From a virus, in the IMG/VR virus record IMGVR_UViG_3300027782_000160, positions 1-40,009 of that record: 40,009 bases of DNA; one strand, written 5' to 3'. Position numbers and translations under genes: made by a program. Of this stretch, positions 15,199 through 21,944 are shown piece by piece; within the stretch, counting starts at the first letter, position 1; each line of letters starts with the position of its first letter. Below the pieces are notes generated by a model that saw only the letters and a program-made list of their open reading frames with translations, made no database searches and was not told the DNA's origin.

Positions 15199-15322
15199 AT
15201 TCGTAATCCCTTGCTAGTTTTTTCCAGTAGTTTTAAAAGGTAAGTGGGTTCTGGAAAACTCACGCAAAAAATCAACACCACTTACCTAAATAAGTTTTAT
15301 CACACTTACATGAATAAGTCAA
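15199..15322 (-). promoter_or_regulatory. Promoter and pseudoknot leader L5 (TTTTCCAG/CTGGAAAA class)
   Basis: TTGACT (15322-15317), about 17 bp, then a TAAAAC-type -10. A perfect 10-bp stem AGGTAAGTGG/CCACTTACCT (15287-15278 with 15247-15238). Loop TTTTCCAG (15258-15251) is complementary to CTGGAAAA (15227-15220), 7 nt before AAGGG. No base is shared with the other classes, but the architecture is kept. Confidence 0.75.
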
Positions 15323-15420
15323 GCTTATTTATAGAAATAAAAAGAAGATTTTTTAAAAGTAATTTGCAAGCTTATATTATTTTTATTTGTCAAGAAAAAT
15401 ATTTAAAAAATTCCAAAATT

Positions 15421-15488
15421 AGTTACTCAGGTGTACTTTAAAAAACTTGTTCCTCTTGCCCCAGGTCTTAAAGTACGCTTGAGTAACT
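15421..15488. repeat. AGTTACTC palindrome P5
   Basis: Arms AGTTACTCAGGTGTACTTT and AAAGTACGCTTGAGTAACT. The loop CCTCTTGCCCCAGG differs from other copies. Located 99 bp upstream of the L5 -35 box. Confidence 0.85.
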
Positions 15489-15515
15489 ATGATCAAATAT
15501 AAATAAAAGATACTT

Positions 15516-15640
15516 TATGTCTTTTATATTAAATACATTGTATATCTTTTATATTAAATACATTGTATGTCTTTTATATTAAATACATTGTATGTCTTTT
15601 ATATTAAATACATTGTATGTCTTTTATATTAAATACCTTT
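15516..15640. repeat. Five tandem 25-nt repeats
   Basis: TATGTCTTTTATATTAAATA followed by CATTG, five times head to tail; the second unit has one change and the last ends differently (CCTTT). Single or partial units lie beside the palindromes at 12600, 16700 and 17895. Confidence 0.9.
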
Positions 15641-15658
15641 TTAGTCTTTTATTAATAC

Positions 15659-15721
15659 TTACTCAAGCGTACTTTAGGATGGTCTTTTAATAGGTTGGTC
15701 TTAAAGTACACTTGAGTAACT
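15659..15721. repeat. AGTTACTC palindrome P6 (minus orientation)
   Basis: Arms TTACTCAAGCGTACTTTA and TAAAGTACACTTGAGTAA. The single internal difference forms a G-U pair only on the minus strand. Confidence 0.75.
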
Positions 15722-15773
15722 ATGATCAAAAAAATTTTACTATATTAAATACCTTTTTAATCTTTAATAAGCA

Positions 15774-15812
15774 TAAAAAAAACCAAGGTGGTTAGCCTTG
15801 GCTTTTTTTTTA
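15774..15812 (-). terminator. CCAAGG-type terminator, copy 4
   Basis: Read leftward: A-run, GCCAAGGCTAACCACCTTGG, then a T run. It overlaps the A/T-rich end of the gene at 15817 by only a few bases. Confidence 0.85.
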
Positions 15813-15816
15813 ATTA

Positions 15817-16464
15817 TTATGATTGAGGGGTGTAAAATGTGTTCTTGATTTCTTCGTGTTTAGCCCAAAGAAGGGGCAAGTTATTTTGCACCCATGATAG
15901 AATATTATTAAGGTTTCTTTCCTTGGCTTCCCGCTTACTAGAAACATAATCGTTGTCTGAACTGTAACTTTCTGGTGTGCTTCTGGCATATCGTTCTGCC
16001 CTGCACTCACCTGAGTTCCAAGTTTCCGCTTCGTAACCATACCAGCGAAGTTTTTCTTCAATTTTTTGAAGAAAATTTAAGTTTACACCACCAGTCTTGT
16101 ATTTCGCTGCGAAAGCAGCAGCAGCACTTTCAAGTGCAATTCTTTCTTTTTCACTCTTTTCTTGCATATAAGCATTTTTTTCATATAATCTTGACCACCC
16201 TTCTCCATTGTCTGTACACTCATTGTAAGCATTTTGAAGCGAGGTAAAATCCTTTATATCAGCAAGGAACCCTTCAAGTGTCCAATCATCATGATGACTG
16301 CTAGGTGCAAACAATTTCAACAAATCTTCAATACTTACTGCCCTTGGCTCCCGATCACTTTTTTTACCAATACTAAAACCATCTTCATCTTGGGCAATCC
16401 AAGAATCGATTGCGACAAACTCCATTTTGGAAAACAAATTTTTGAAATTTTCGATAGCACTCAT
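15817..16464 (-). CDS. Hypothetical early protein with central coiled coil
   Basis: 215 residues. The N-terminus is amphipathic (I-E-N-F-K-N-L-F-S-K-M). A D-D-W-T-L-E-G-F-L region sits at about 58-66, a charged helical stretch rich in E, K and A spans about 95-120, and an R/E/Y-rich region leads to a helical C-terminus with W-V-Q-N-N-L-P-L-L-W. No family was recognised. ATG at 16464 follows the GGGAG of leader L6 at a normal distance. It is a single-gene unit with palindrome P7 upstream of the promoter and a CCAAGG terminator downstream. Confidence 0.65.
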   Translation of the reverse strand: MSAIENFKNLFSKMEFVAIDSWIAQDEDGFSIGKKSDREPRAVSIEDLLKLFAPSSHHDDWTLEGFLADIKDFTSLQNAYNECTDNGEGWSRLYEKNAYMQEKSEKERIALESAAAAFAAKYKTGGVNLNFLQKIEEKLRWYGYEAETWNSGECRAERYARSTPESYSSDNDYVSSKREAKERNLNNILSWVQNNLPLLWAKHEEIKNTFYTPQS

Positions 16465-16565
16465 CTTTCGATCTCCCTGCGTTCTTGTTATTAGTAAAGC
16501 TGGTCAACTTGAACGCAATGTTGGCCAGCTTATTTAACCATACATGATAATTTAAACTTTGTCAA
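16465..16565 (-). promoter_or_regulatory. Promoter and pseudoknot leader L6 (GCGTTC/GAACGC class)
   Basis: TTGACA (16565-16560), 17 bp, TATGGT-type -10. Stem GCTGGCCAAC/GTTGACCAGC. Loop TGCGTTC pairs with GAACGCA directly before GGGAG, as in L3. Confidence 0.8.
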
Positions 16566-16591
16566 ACTAATTTAATACTTTTTTCCAAAAT

Positions 16592-16683
16592 AGTTACTCA
16601 GGTGTACTTTAGAAAGCTTGCCCCTCCGAAGGAGGTCTTTAAAGTACGCTTGAGTAACTAATTTTAAAGTACGCTTGAGTAAT
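16592..16683. repeat. AGTTACTC palindrome P7 plus extra half-site
   Basis: P7 is 16592-16659, nearly identical to P2 (inner CCTCCGAAGGAGG). A further half-site AAAGTACGCTTGAGTAATT follows. It lies 27 bp upstream of the L6 -35 box. Confidence 0.85.
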
Positions 16684-16745
16684 TATGATTAAAAATATAC
16701 GCTATGTCTTTTATATTAAATACCTTTTTAGTCTTTAATAGGTAT

Positions 16746-16775
16746 AAAAAAAACCAAGGTGGTTAGCCTTGGTTT
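16746..16775 (-). terminator. CCAAGG-type terminator, copy 5
   Basis: Read leftward: AACCAAGGCTAACCACCTTGG then a T run, about 18 nt after the stop at 16794. Confidence 0.85.
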
Positions 16776-16793
16776 AGTTTGTGTTTAATTTTG

Positions 16794-17258
16794 TTAAACA
16801 CATTTAATTTGAACATTATCCTTCAACAAGTCTATTATTGGGAACTCTGCAATAGTGAAACTATTGCATTCATCATCATCATAGCTTATCTTGATCTTTT
16901 CCTGATCAATCTTAATGGTCAGGTTGTTTTTACCATCGATGTAACCATTGAAATATTCAATACTAACATTTGCAATACCTTCAATTCTTTTTGGGTCAAC
17001 TTGTTCTTCCGTTCTTACATTGAGCATACTTGGCTCTGCTGATATGGTAGGGAGTATGGTTACTGCCCTGTAGGTCTTCCAACCATCAGCTAGGTTTTGC
17101 TTGTTTTCTATGAAAATTTGTTCAATCATTTCAATTGTTTCCAACGACATATTGCTTTTTTCTTTAACCTTTGAACTAGCATCATCAAAATCTTTTGCAT
17201 TAATCACAATTGTCTCAGAGCCTTTTCTAAAATCAAAACGAACTTTAAACTTAGCCAT
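16794..17258 (-). CDS. Early protein, paralogue of the gene at 19359
   Basis: 154 residues. The N-terminal 65 residues align with the protein at 19359: M-x-x-F-K-x-x-F-x-F, a basic patch, V-x-x-x-A-K/N, L-E-x-I/V-F-x-x-N-K and then G-W-x-x-Y. The C-terminal halves differ. No known family was recognised. Start ATG is 7 nt from GGGAG of leader L7. The gene follows 17339 in the same direction but has its own promoter, whose -35 lies inside the end of that upstream gene. Confidence 0.65.
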   Translation of the reverse strand: MAKFKVRFDFRKGSETIVINAKDFDDASSKVKEKSNMSLETIEMIEQIFIENKQNLADGWKTYRAVTILPTISAEPSMLNVRTEEQVDPKRIEGIANVSIEYFNGYIDGKNNLTIKIDQEKIKISYDDDECNSFTIAEFPIIDLLKDNVQIKCV

Positions 17259-17355
17259 GATTCTAATCTCCCTGCGGTTTACTTGTGTAAGTGTAGGCTA
17301 GTTACCGCAACACTAGCCCACACAAATATCATATCACATTAAGAAACTTTGTCAA
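17259..17355 (-). promoter_or_regulatory. Promoter and pseudoknot leader L7 (GCGGT/ACCGC class, compensated stem)
   Basis: TTGACA (17355-17350), 16 bp, TATGAT (17333-17328). Stem GTGTGGGCTAGT/ACTAGCCTACAC carries a C-G pair where most copies have T-A. Loop TTGCGGT pairs with ACCGCA before GGGAG. The -35 box is inside the last codons of 17339-17659. Confidence 0.85.
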
Positions 17356-17659
17356 ACTTTAAAACATTAAACTTAGGAAATTTAATAATTGAACATGATG
17401 GTTCAATCTCTTCATGCTGGATGTCAAAAGGTTTCTTGTAATCGAAATTCCCATTGAACTCGATTGCAATCTTTTGTTTTTTCATCCAGAGAACTCTTAA
17501 CTCTTTCAAGTTCATACTTGTATAATTAAGATTCTTGTTATGAATGCTGTTGTACCCATACCCGACCACAACATCATTTTGGGTGATCTTAAGTTCCCAA
17601 AACAAATTAGAAACATTGCTATCAGCCTTAATCAAATCTAAAACTTCTTGAACTTTCAT
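17339..17659 (-). CDS. Hypothetical early protein ending in LDKVS-type tail
   Basis: 106 residues. It is compact and mixed alpha/beta, with no recognised motif (V-V-V-G-Y-G-Y-N-S, then L-R-V-L-W-M-K-K-Q-K). Its last codons, F-D-K-V-S-stop, are written by the -35 region (TTTGACAAAG) of the downstream promoter. The same happens at 22540. Start ATG follows GGGAG of leader L8. Confidence 0.6.
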   Translation of the reverse strand: MKVQEVLDLIKADSNVSNLFWELKITQNDVVVGYGYNSIHNKNLNYTSMNLKELRVLWMKKQKIAIEFNGNFDYKKPFDIQHEEIEPSCSIIKFPKFNVLKFDKVS

Positions 17660-17755
17660 CTTTCGATCTCCCTGCGGTTGACTTATGTAAGTGTGAGTTA
17701 GTTACCGCAAACCAACTCACATATGATTTAGAACATATTGTTTTAAACTTGTAAA
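17660..17755 (-). promoter_or_regulatory. Promoter and pseudoknot leader L8
   Basis: Weak promoter TTTACA (17755-17750), 17 bp, TCTAAA. Stem GTGAGTTGGTT/AACTAACTCAC with one G-U pair. Loop TGCGGT pairs with ACCGCA directly before GGGAG. Confidence 0.75.
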
Positions 17756-17781
17756 GACTAATTTATACTTTTTTCTGAAAT

Positions 17782-17873
17782 AGTTACTCAGGTGTACTTT
17801 AGAAGGTTTGTTCCTCCGAAGGAGGGCTTTAAAGTACGCTTGAGTAACTAATTTTAAAGTACGCTTGAGTAAT
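17782..17873. repeat. AGTTACTC palindrome P8 plus extra half-site
   Basis: P8 is 17782-17849 (inner CCTCCGAAGGAGG), followed by half-site AAAGTACGCTTGAGTAATT. It lies 27 bp upstream of the L8 -35 box, the same distance as P2 and P7. Confidence 0.85.
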
Positions 17874-17951
17874 TATGATTAAAAAGATATTATATGTCTT
17901 TTATATTAAATATATTTTTAGTCTTTAATTAAAAATATATTAAATGTTTTA

Positions 17952-18055
17952 GTGTGATGATATAGGATAGTGATATAGGGTGATGATATAGCGTAGTGAT
18001 ATAGATTGATGATATAGTGTAGTGATATAGACTGATGATATGGTGTAATGATATG
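17952..18055. repeat. GATGATAT/AGTGATAT repeat array
   Basis: About eight units of 12-13 nt alternate TGATGATATAG and TAGTGATATAG. The array lies between P8 and the terminator of the next gene. Confidence 0.85.
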
Positions 18056-18066
18056 TTATATAATAG

Positions 18067-18102
18067 AACAAGGAAAAGACTTTGAATCTTTTCCTTGTTT
18101 GT
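18067..18102 (-). terminator. Terminator after the DUF6011-like gene
   Basis: A perfect 13-bp stem AACAAGGAAAAGA/TCTTTTCCTTGTT with a short loop, about 20 nt after the stop at 18121. Confidence 0.8.
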
Positions 18103-18120
18103 ATAAGTAAGAGCTATAGA

Positions 18121-18564
18121 TTAAATCCTTCCCCCGCACTCTGGTCCGAATCCTGTTAAGACTGACTCAGGTACAGTCAACTTCCTTCCACACCTTCCAC
18201 ACTTACCACAATGATGAACTTCAAACCCTGCTGCGATTATGTCTTGGGCTTGATCTGCCCACAACTTAGTTAAGGTTCTCTTGAGAATCTTAACTACCAA
18301 GGAGTCTTCTGTAAGGTGGCTTTTCTTCGTTATAATTAGGTTTCCTTGTTTGGCATCAAGTATACCTAAGTAAGAGAAGCTTGTTTCGTTATCTGAACCA
18401 GTCATCAGAGACACGAACCAAGTCTCAGGATAATTATTGTTTGCTGCTTTCTTAACCACCTTGTAGGTGTAGTGGGGCTTAAGATTGTTCTTCTCAGCGA
18501 AGCTTGCTGAGTTTTCAATGGTGAAGGTTGCTTTGCCACCTGTTATGAAGTCTTTGCTAATCAT
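18121..18564 (-). CDS. DUF6011-like protein with C-terminal zinc motif
   Basis: 147 residues. The C-terminus has C119-G-K-C122-G-R-C125-G-R-K-L-T-x-P-E-S-V-x-x-G-F-G-P-E-C143, the pattern of the DUF6011-type zinc-binding segment (C-G-R-x-L-T-x-P-x-S-x-x-G-x-G-P-x-C) found in phage and plasmid proteins. The N-terminal 115 residues form a beta-rich domain, possibly the functional part, whose partner is unknown. It is a single-gene unit with leader L9. ATG at 18564 is 9 nt from GGGAG. Confidence 0.7.
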   Translation of the reverse strand: MISKDFITGGKATFTIENSASFAEKNNLKPHYTYKVVKKAANNNYPETWFVSLMTGSDNETSFSYLGILDAKQGNLIITKKSHLTEDSLVVKILKRTLTKLWADQAQDIIAAGFEVHHCGKCGRCGRKLTVPESVLTGFGPECGGRI

Positions 18565-18670
18565 TTCAATACTCCCTGCGGTTTAACTAGAATTAAAAAG
18601 ATTAAATTGGAAACCACACACCAGTTCAATCTTATGTTATCATTCTAGCACAGTAATATTAAAATGTCAA
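18565..18670 (-). promoter_or_regulatory. Promoter and pseudoknot leader L9 (GTGGTTT/AAACCGC class)
   Basis: TTGACA (18670-18665), 17 bp, TAGAAT (18647-18642). An unrelated stem AAGATTGAACTGG/CCAATTTAATCTT. The loop GTGGTTT pairs with AAACCGC (one U-G) directly before AGGGAG. Stem sequence has changed completely while the loop-to-Shine-Dalgarno pairing is kept. Confidence 0.8.
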
Positions 18671-18823
18671 TAACTTATTATAAAATATTTAATAATAAAT
18701 TTTATCTACCACCTTTCAATCATATGATTCAAATGAACAGCTACCCCATTAAGCGACAGAAGTCCTAATATATATATTAAGACTTTTGTCATATAAATGT
18801 ATCTTACTTATACAAGCGAGAGA

Positions 18824-19129
18824 TTAATTAAGGAACACAAACACATAGCCAAATTTAATACTTCCCATTTGAAGGTCACCAGTCCAGTCCATTTTGGCAC
18901 ATAACTGTTTAGCTGCATTGGCATGGTTCTCAGATGCGTTCAATTCATAATCCCAAGACAGAATAACTGAATCCTTGGAATTTTCAAAATTACTTGAATA
19001 CGCTTTAACTCTTGCTCCCCTACTGTTTGTAGGTGAAAAGAATTTTGTTTGAATTGTAACCTTATTAGATTCAAAAACTTGAGTGGTTATTTCTGGCTTG
19101 GTTGGCAATTTTAATTCTTGATTGCTCAT
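18824..19129 (-). CDS. Conserved phage-type hypothetical protein
   Basis: 101 residues. The order T-K-F-x-x-P-T-N-S-R-G-A-R-V-K-A, then S-W-D-Y-x-L-N-x-x-E-N-H and A-A-K-x-L-C-x-K, then G-Y-V-F-V-F resembles a small uncharacterised protein often seen in phages and bacteria; the biochemical role is unknown. It lacks the pseudoknot leader. AAAGGAAA lies 7 nt before ATG and a GATGATAT repeat array lies directly upstream. The coding end is followed by gene-free sequence up to the L9 promoter. Confidence 0.7.
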   Translation of the reverse strand: MSNQELKLPTKPEITTQVFESNKVTIQTKFFSPTNSRGARVKAYSSNFENSKDSVILSWDYELNASENHANAAKQLCAKMDWTGDLQMGSIKFGYVFVFLN

Positions 19130-19143
19130 GTCTTATTTCCTTT

Positions 19144-19216
19144 GTGATGATATAGCATAGTGATATAGACTGATGATATAGCATAGTGATATAGACTGAT
19201 GATATAGCATAGTGAT
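19144..19216. repeat. GATGATAT/AGTGATAT repeat array upstream of 18824 gene
   Basis: Six units of 12-13 nt alternating GATGATATAGCAT and AGTGATATAGACT. It covers the region where a promoter for the 18824 gene would be expected. Confidence 0.85.
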
Positions 19217-19260
19217 AAGGGAGGGGGAACCAACAACAAGTCAATTCCCCTGAGTGATTC
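19217..19260 (-). repeat. 44-nt hairpin element, copy 1
   Basis: Read leftward, AGGGGAA...TTCCCCCT form the stem around loop TTGACTTGTTGTTGG. Identical to the copy at 19317 apart from the last base, and nearly identical to 23275. Confidence 0.85.
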
Positions 19261-19316
19261 AATGTTACATACTGTAGGCATTCAAAAACATTTACCTACA
19301 TTGTGTATCATGTTGT

Positions 19317-19360
19317 AAGGGAGGGGGAACCAACAACAAGTCAATTCCCCTGAGTGATTT
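19317..19360 (-). repeat. 44-nt hairpin element, copy 2
   Basis: Same 44-mer, starting at the stop codon of the gene at 19359. A TGTAGG/CCTACA hairpin lies between copies 1 and 2. Confidence 0.85.
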
Positions 19361-19880
19361 AAATCTGATGTTTAAGTAAGTCAATGGGTTCACCATTGAG
19401 AACATGAGCTAAAGCTAATACTTCAGTATTGTTTTTAATGCTGCTCCATTGTTCTTTAAACTCAGAAGCTAATGCTGCCTTTGTCATTTTATTATATTGG
19501 GTAAAGCCATCCCCTGTGAGAACCGCAAATATAAGATCATAATCTTTGAAGGATGCACATTCAATAATAGAAATGATGTCGTATGCTGCCAGCAAACAAA
19601 TCGTTTCACCTTTGGTTAATTTAGTATTCTTCTTCTTACCGCCTGACTCTCGGAAGAATTGAACTTCTTCAATATCAAGGCATTGGTAATTGTGCCAACC
19701 TTCATCAACACTAAATTTATTTTGTACGAAAACTTCTTCAAGGTGTTTGAAAAGTTTTTTACATTTTGCATTGTGTGGTTCTTCACCTATTTCTAAAGCT
19801 TCCTTTAAGTTTGCAGCATCAAACTTAACTACAAAGGTTTTTCTTTTTCCAAAACCAAATTCCATTTTAAACTCAGGCAT
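19359..19880 (-). CDS. Early protein, paralogue of the gene at 16794
   Basis: 173 residues. The N-terminal 65 residues match the 16794 protein (F-K-x-x-F-x-F, L-E-E-V-F-V-Q-N-K, G-W-H-N-Y). The C-terminal 100 residues are unrelated, with a hydrophobic A-A-Y-D-I-I-S-I-I-E segment. The pair probably shares a folded N-terminal domain with swapped C-termini. No known family was recognised. Leader L10 places ATG at 19880. The 44-nt hairpin element begins at its stop. Confidence 0.65.
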   Translation of the reverse strand: MPEFKMEFGFGKRKTFVVKFDAANLKEALEIGEEPHNAKCKKLFKHLEEVFVQNKFSVDEGWHNYQCLDIEEVQFFRESGGKKKNTKLTKGETICLLAAYDIISIIECASFKDYDLIFAVLTGDGFTQYNKMTKAALASEFKEQWSSIKNNTEVLALAHVLNGEPIDLLKHQI

Positions 19881-19976
19881 GATTCTAAACTCCCTGCGGT
19901 TGACATTAGTAAGTGTGAGTTAGTTACCGCAAACCAACCCACACAAGTATCATAACACATTAATAAACTTTGTCAA
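19881..19976 (-). promoter_or_regulatory. Promoter and pseudoknot leader L10
   Basis: TTGACA (19976-19971), 16 bp, TATGAT (19954-19949). Stem GTGTGGGTTGGTT/AACTAACTCACAC. Loop TGCGGT pairs with ACCGCA before GGGAG. The stop of the upstream gene at 19979 lies just before the -35 box. Confidence 0.85.
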
Positions 19977-19978
19977 GA

Positions 19979-20128
19979 CTATTTGTTTTTAAAATACAAA
20001 ATAATCTTATTTAACAAATTAACTGCTGCTGCAATCTGAGGTTCACAGGCCTTGTTCTTGTCGATGAAAGTCCTGAGTGCAGCATCAATCATATTTAGCT
20101 CATCCTTGGTGTTTAACTTGATTAACAT
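19979..20128 (-). CDS. Small 49-residue early protein, end of a five-gene operon
   Basis: The ATG at 20128 is preceded by AGGAG in the stop region of the pentapeptide gene. The protein is mostly helical (M-L-I-K-L-N-T-K-D-E-L then A-A-L-R-T-F-I-D-K-N-K and A-A-A-V-N-L-L-N-K-I-I), with one Cys. It resembles small phage proteins of unknown role. It ends 3 nt before the -35 box of leader L10. Confidence 0.65.
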   Translation of the reverse strand: MLIKLNTKDELNMIDAALRTFIDKNKACEPQIAAAVNLLNKIILYFKNK

Positions 20129-20136
20129 ACATTCTC

Positions 20137-20487
20137 CTAGAATTTTGTTTTTTCATTAATCCAAGCACCACATAGGCTTGCATTATTAAGTTTTGTTCCT
20201 TGAAGATATGCACCTTTTATATTTACAAATTCTAATTTAGCATTTCGTAAATCTGTATAGATGAAGTTCACACCTTCTAGGTTAGCATGACTGAAATTAG
20301 CATTTGCACAATTACCCCCGCTGAAGGTAGCATCAGTAAGAAGGCAATGAGAAAAATCTGCCCCTTCCAAGTTCGTACTTGAGAAGTCAGCTTCGTGTAA
20401 GTGAACACCTTTGAAACTTACACCAGTAAGGTTCTCTGCATCTACTGTATGAATAACCAGTCCTGCTTTATTTTTAATCTCAATCAT
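20137..20487 (-). CDS. Pentapeptide-repeat protein
   Basis: 116 residues from ATG at 20487, preceded by GGGGGAA and lying 1 nt after the upstream stop; a longer frame from 20541 would overlap the previous gene. Residues about 23-112 are pentapeptide repeats of the A-(D/N)-(L/F)-x-x type (A-D-F-S-S, T-N-L-E-G, A-D-F-S-H and so on), forming a right-handed quadrilateral beta helix. Some family members mimic DNA and protect or inhibit gyrase; others have no known partner. An inhibitory role against a host nucleic-acid enzyme is possible but not shown. Confidence 0.8.
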   Translation of the reverse strand: MIEIKNKAGLVIHTVDAENLTGVSFKGVHLHEADFSSTNLEGADFSHCLLTDATFSGGNCANANFSHANLEGVNFIYTDLRNAKLEFVNIKGAYLQGTKLNNASLCGAWINEKTKF

Positions 20488-20488
20488 T

Positions 20489-20770
20489 TTACAATTCCCC
20501 CACGCTACGAAAGTGCCAACTCCAATGAAACCCTTGCTCAATATAGCAATAATGCTTTCGAGCTATTTTTACAATTGCATCTTTTTCTTTTTTACCATCC
20601 TGACCATTGAGAGCATGGTAAAGCTGTCCTTCTGCAACAAAGATTACCTCTCCAAATTGAACGAGCGTTTCTTTCTTTGCCCACTCTTCCGCTGTGTAAA
20701 CACAGGTATCTGGATATTTTGAAATAAACTTCTTTACATCTGCCAGCAACTTATCTCTAGTCTTAATCAT
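20489..20770 (-). CDS. Hypothetical protein in early operon
   Basis: 93 residues from ATG at 20770 (AAGGAG 7 nt upstream). It overlaps the preceding gene by 8 nt and is followed 1 nt later by the pentapeptide gene, so translation is coupled. Features: K-K-F-I-S-K-Y-P-D-T at about 15-24, then V-I-F-V-A-E-G-Q-L-Y-H-A-L-N and a C-terminal H/W-rich segment (F-H-W-S-W-H-F-R). No family was recognised. Confidence 0.7.
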   Translation of the reverse strand: MIKTRDKLLADVKKFISKYPDTCVYTAEEWAKKETLVQFGEVIFVAEGQLYHALNGQDGKKEKDAIVKIARKHYCYIEQGFHWSWHFRSVGEL

Positions 20771-20930
20771 TTTTAATCTCCTTAAGTATGTCTTCAATCT
20801 CAGAGTATTCTATTTCAACCTCATCATGATCTTCTTCTGGATATAAACACTCATTAAGCTCGTCATAGTTAGCCAAGCAATAACTGAGGGTGACCCTTAT
20901 AATTTCACGCTGTCTTTCAGTTAATTTCAT
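20763..20930 (-). CDS. Small acidic protein in early operon
   Basis: 55 residues. Begins M-K-L-T-E-R-Q-R-E-I-I-R-V, a basic helix, then an acidic tail (Y-P-E-E-D-H-D-E-V-E-I-E). Start ATG lies within the end of the 20917 gene and its stop overlaps the next start, so it sits between two coupled genes. Such charge-polarised mini proteins are typical of phage early regions. Function is unknown. Confidence 0.7.
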   Translation of the reverse strand: MKLTERQREIIRVTLSYCLANYDELNECLYPEEDHDEVEIEYSEIEDILKEIKND

Positions 20931-21330
20931 TGCTTAACTCCTTTTCTATTGGTGAAAAAAAAGGTTCCAGTTTCTTTAGTTCCAAACTAAATTCAAGTTT
21001 CATATTAAGCTTTTCAGCTACCCGCATTGCAAAATCGAATACACAATAGCAATTAGCTTTTGTGTTATTTCTTACTATAAATGTGTTAAAGCGAACACAA
21101 AGCTTATTGTTATAAATATGAATAAACACAGAACCGTTTTTTTCTTTATCTGTATGGATATACTTTAATCCCTTACCCAACCAAAGAACACCATCGTCAG
21201 TCAGGTGTGGCAAATCTCCTGACATATCTTTAATCGCATATTTGTTAGTTAGTTTATCAAGCCACAAACTGTGACCATTACCACCGTCTGCGAAACACAG
21301 TTCCCAATTGTACTGGTTATTATCTGTCAT
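20917..21330 (-). CDS. Hypothetical protein, first gene of five-gene operon
   Basis: 137 residues from ATG at 21330, set by GGGAG of leader L11; a longer frame starting at 21411 would run through the leader stem. Beta-rich N-terminal part (W-E-L-C-F-A-D-G-G-N-G-H-S-L-W-L-D) and a later C-Y-C-V-F-D-F-A-M-R-V-A-E-K-L helix. No family was recognised. The stop overlaps the next gene by 14 nt, and the operon continues through 20763, 20489, 20137 and 19979. Confidence 0.7.
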   Translation of the reverse strand: MTDNNQYNWELCFADGGNGHSLWLDKLTNKYAIKDMSGDLPHLTDDGVLWLGKGLKYIHTDKEKNGSVFIHIYNNKLCVRFNTFIVRNNTKANCYCVFDFAMRVAEKLNMKLEFSLELKKLEPFFSPIEKELSNEIN

Positions 21331-21427
21331 GATTCTAAACTCCCTGCGGTTGACTTGTGTAAGTGTGAGTTGATAACCGCTTAACCAACCCACACTAAGA
21401 TTATAACACAAAGAAAAACTTTGTCAA
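21331..21427 (-). promoter_or_regulatory. Promoter and pseudoknot leader L11
   Basis: TTGACA (21427-21422), 16 bp, TATAAT (21405-21400). Stem GTGTGGGTTGGTT with ATCAACTCACAC. Loop GCGGTT pairs with AACCGC before AGGGAG. The TGA of the upstream gene at 21424 lies inside the -35 box. Confidence 0.85.
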
Positions 21428-21675
21428 GCTTTTTTTACTTTTATTTCTTCTTTATTTATACTGTGTATTTTCAACACAGCTTCACCCTTCTTCCTTGGTA
21501 TAACTCTAATGATAAAGACTTCACCACTAGAATTAAACAAGTCTGCCATCTTGTTGGCTTTAGCTGTGCATTCATCAAGAGTGCCTGTCCATGATGGAGT
21601 TCGCAACCATCTGCCATCCATCCATCCATATTTGCTGTCTTTGACAACCTTGTGAGTCCATCGTCTGCGATCCAT
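21424..21675 (-). CDS. Small basic Trp-rich early protein
   Basis: 83 residues, very basic N-terminus (M-D-R-R-R-W-T-H-K-V-V-K) with W-M-D-G-R-W-L and a C-terminal strand-rich part (V-F-I-I-R-V-I-P-R-K-K). This could suit nucleic-acid binding, but no family was recognised. Stop TGA is part of the next promoter's -35 TTGACA. Leader L12 places the start. Confidence 0.65.
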   Translation of the reverse strand: MDRRRWTHKVVKDSKYGWMDGRWLRTPSWTGTLDECTAKANKMADLFNSSGEVFIIRVIPRKKGEAVLKIHSINKEEIKVKKA

Positions 21676-21751
21676 GATTCTAATCTCCCTGCGGTTTACT
21701 TGTGTAAGTGTGAGTTAGTTAACCGCATAACTAACCCACACAAGTATCATA
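21676..21751 (-). promoter_or_regulatory. Pseudoknot leader L12 with weak promoter
   Basis: TATGAT at 21751-21746, but the -35 region overlaps the end of the 21756 gene and matches poorly. Stem GTGTGGGTTAGTTA/TAACTAACTCACAC. Loop TGCGGTTAAC is complementary to GTAAACCGCA over the core GCGGTT/AACCGC. It may rely on transcripts from the L13 promoter. Confidence 0.75.
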
Positions 21752-21755
21752 CTAA

Positions 21756-21941
21756 TTAAACAATAAGGAAAGTTTTTCTTACTACAAGGCCTTTTGGAAT
21801 AGGCCAGCCAGCATTTTCCATTTTTTCTTTAAAAATTTCAACAGCTTCTTTTTTTGTAATCGCAACAACATACTTAGCTACTTCGTAGTTATTGTGATCT
21901 ACCCAATAGAACGCATATCTGTACCGTGATTTTTTGGCCAT
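21756..21941 (-). CDS. Small early protein, second gene of a pair
   Basis: 61 residues (M-A-K-K-S-R-Y-R-Y-A-F-Y-W then E-V-A-K-Y-V-V-A-I-T-K-K-E-A). The A-I-T-K-K-E-A-V-E-I-F pattern resembles small phage proteins that fold as a short beta hairpin plus helix. Start has GGGAG 9 nt upstream, inside the end of the previous gene, which stops 3 nt before this ATG. No known function. Confidence 0.65.
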   Translation of the reverse strand: MAKKSRYRYAFYWVDHNNYEVAKYVVAITKKEAVEIFKEKMENAGWPIPKGLVVRKTFLIV

Positions 21942-21944
21942 TTC

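Noticed and set aside
19144-19216. CTGATGA words in the GATGATAT arrays as hammerhead cores
   Set aside because: No GAAA and no flanking stems in the right order; the words are part of the tandem repeat.
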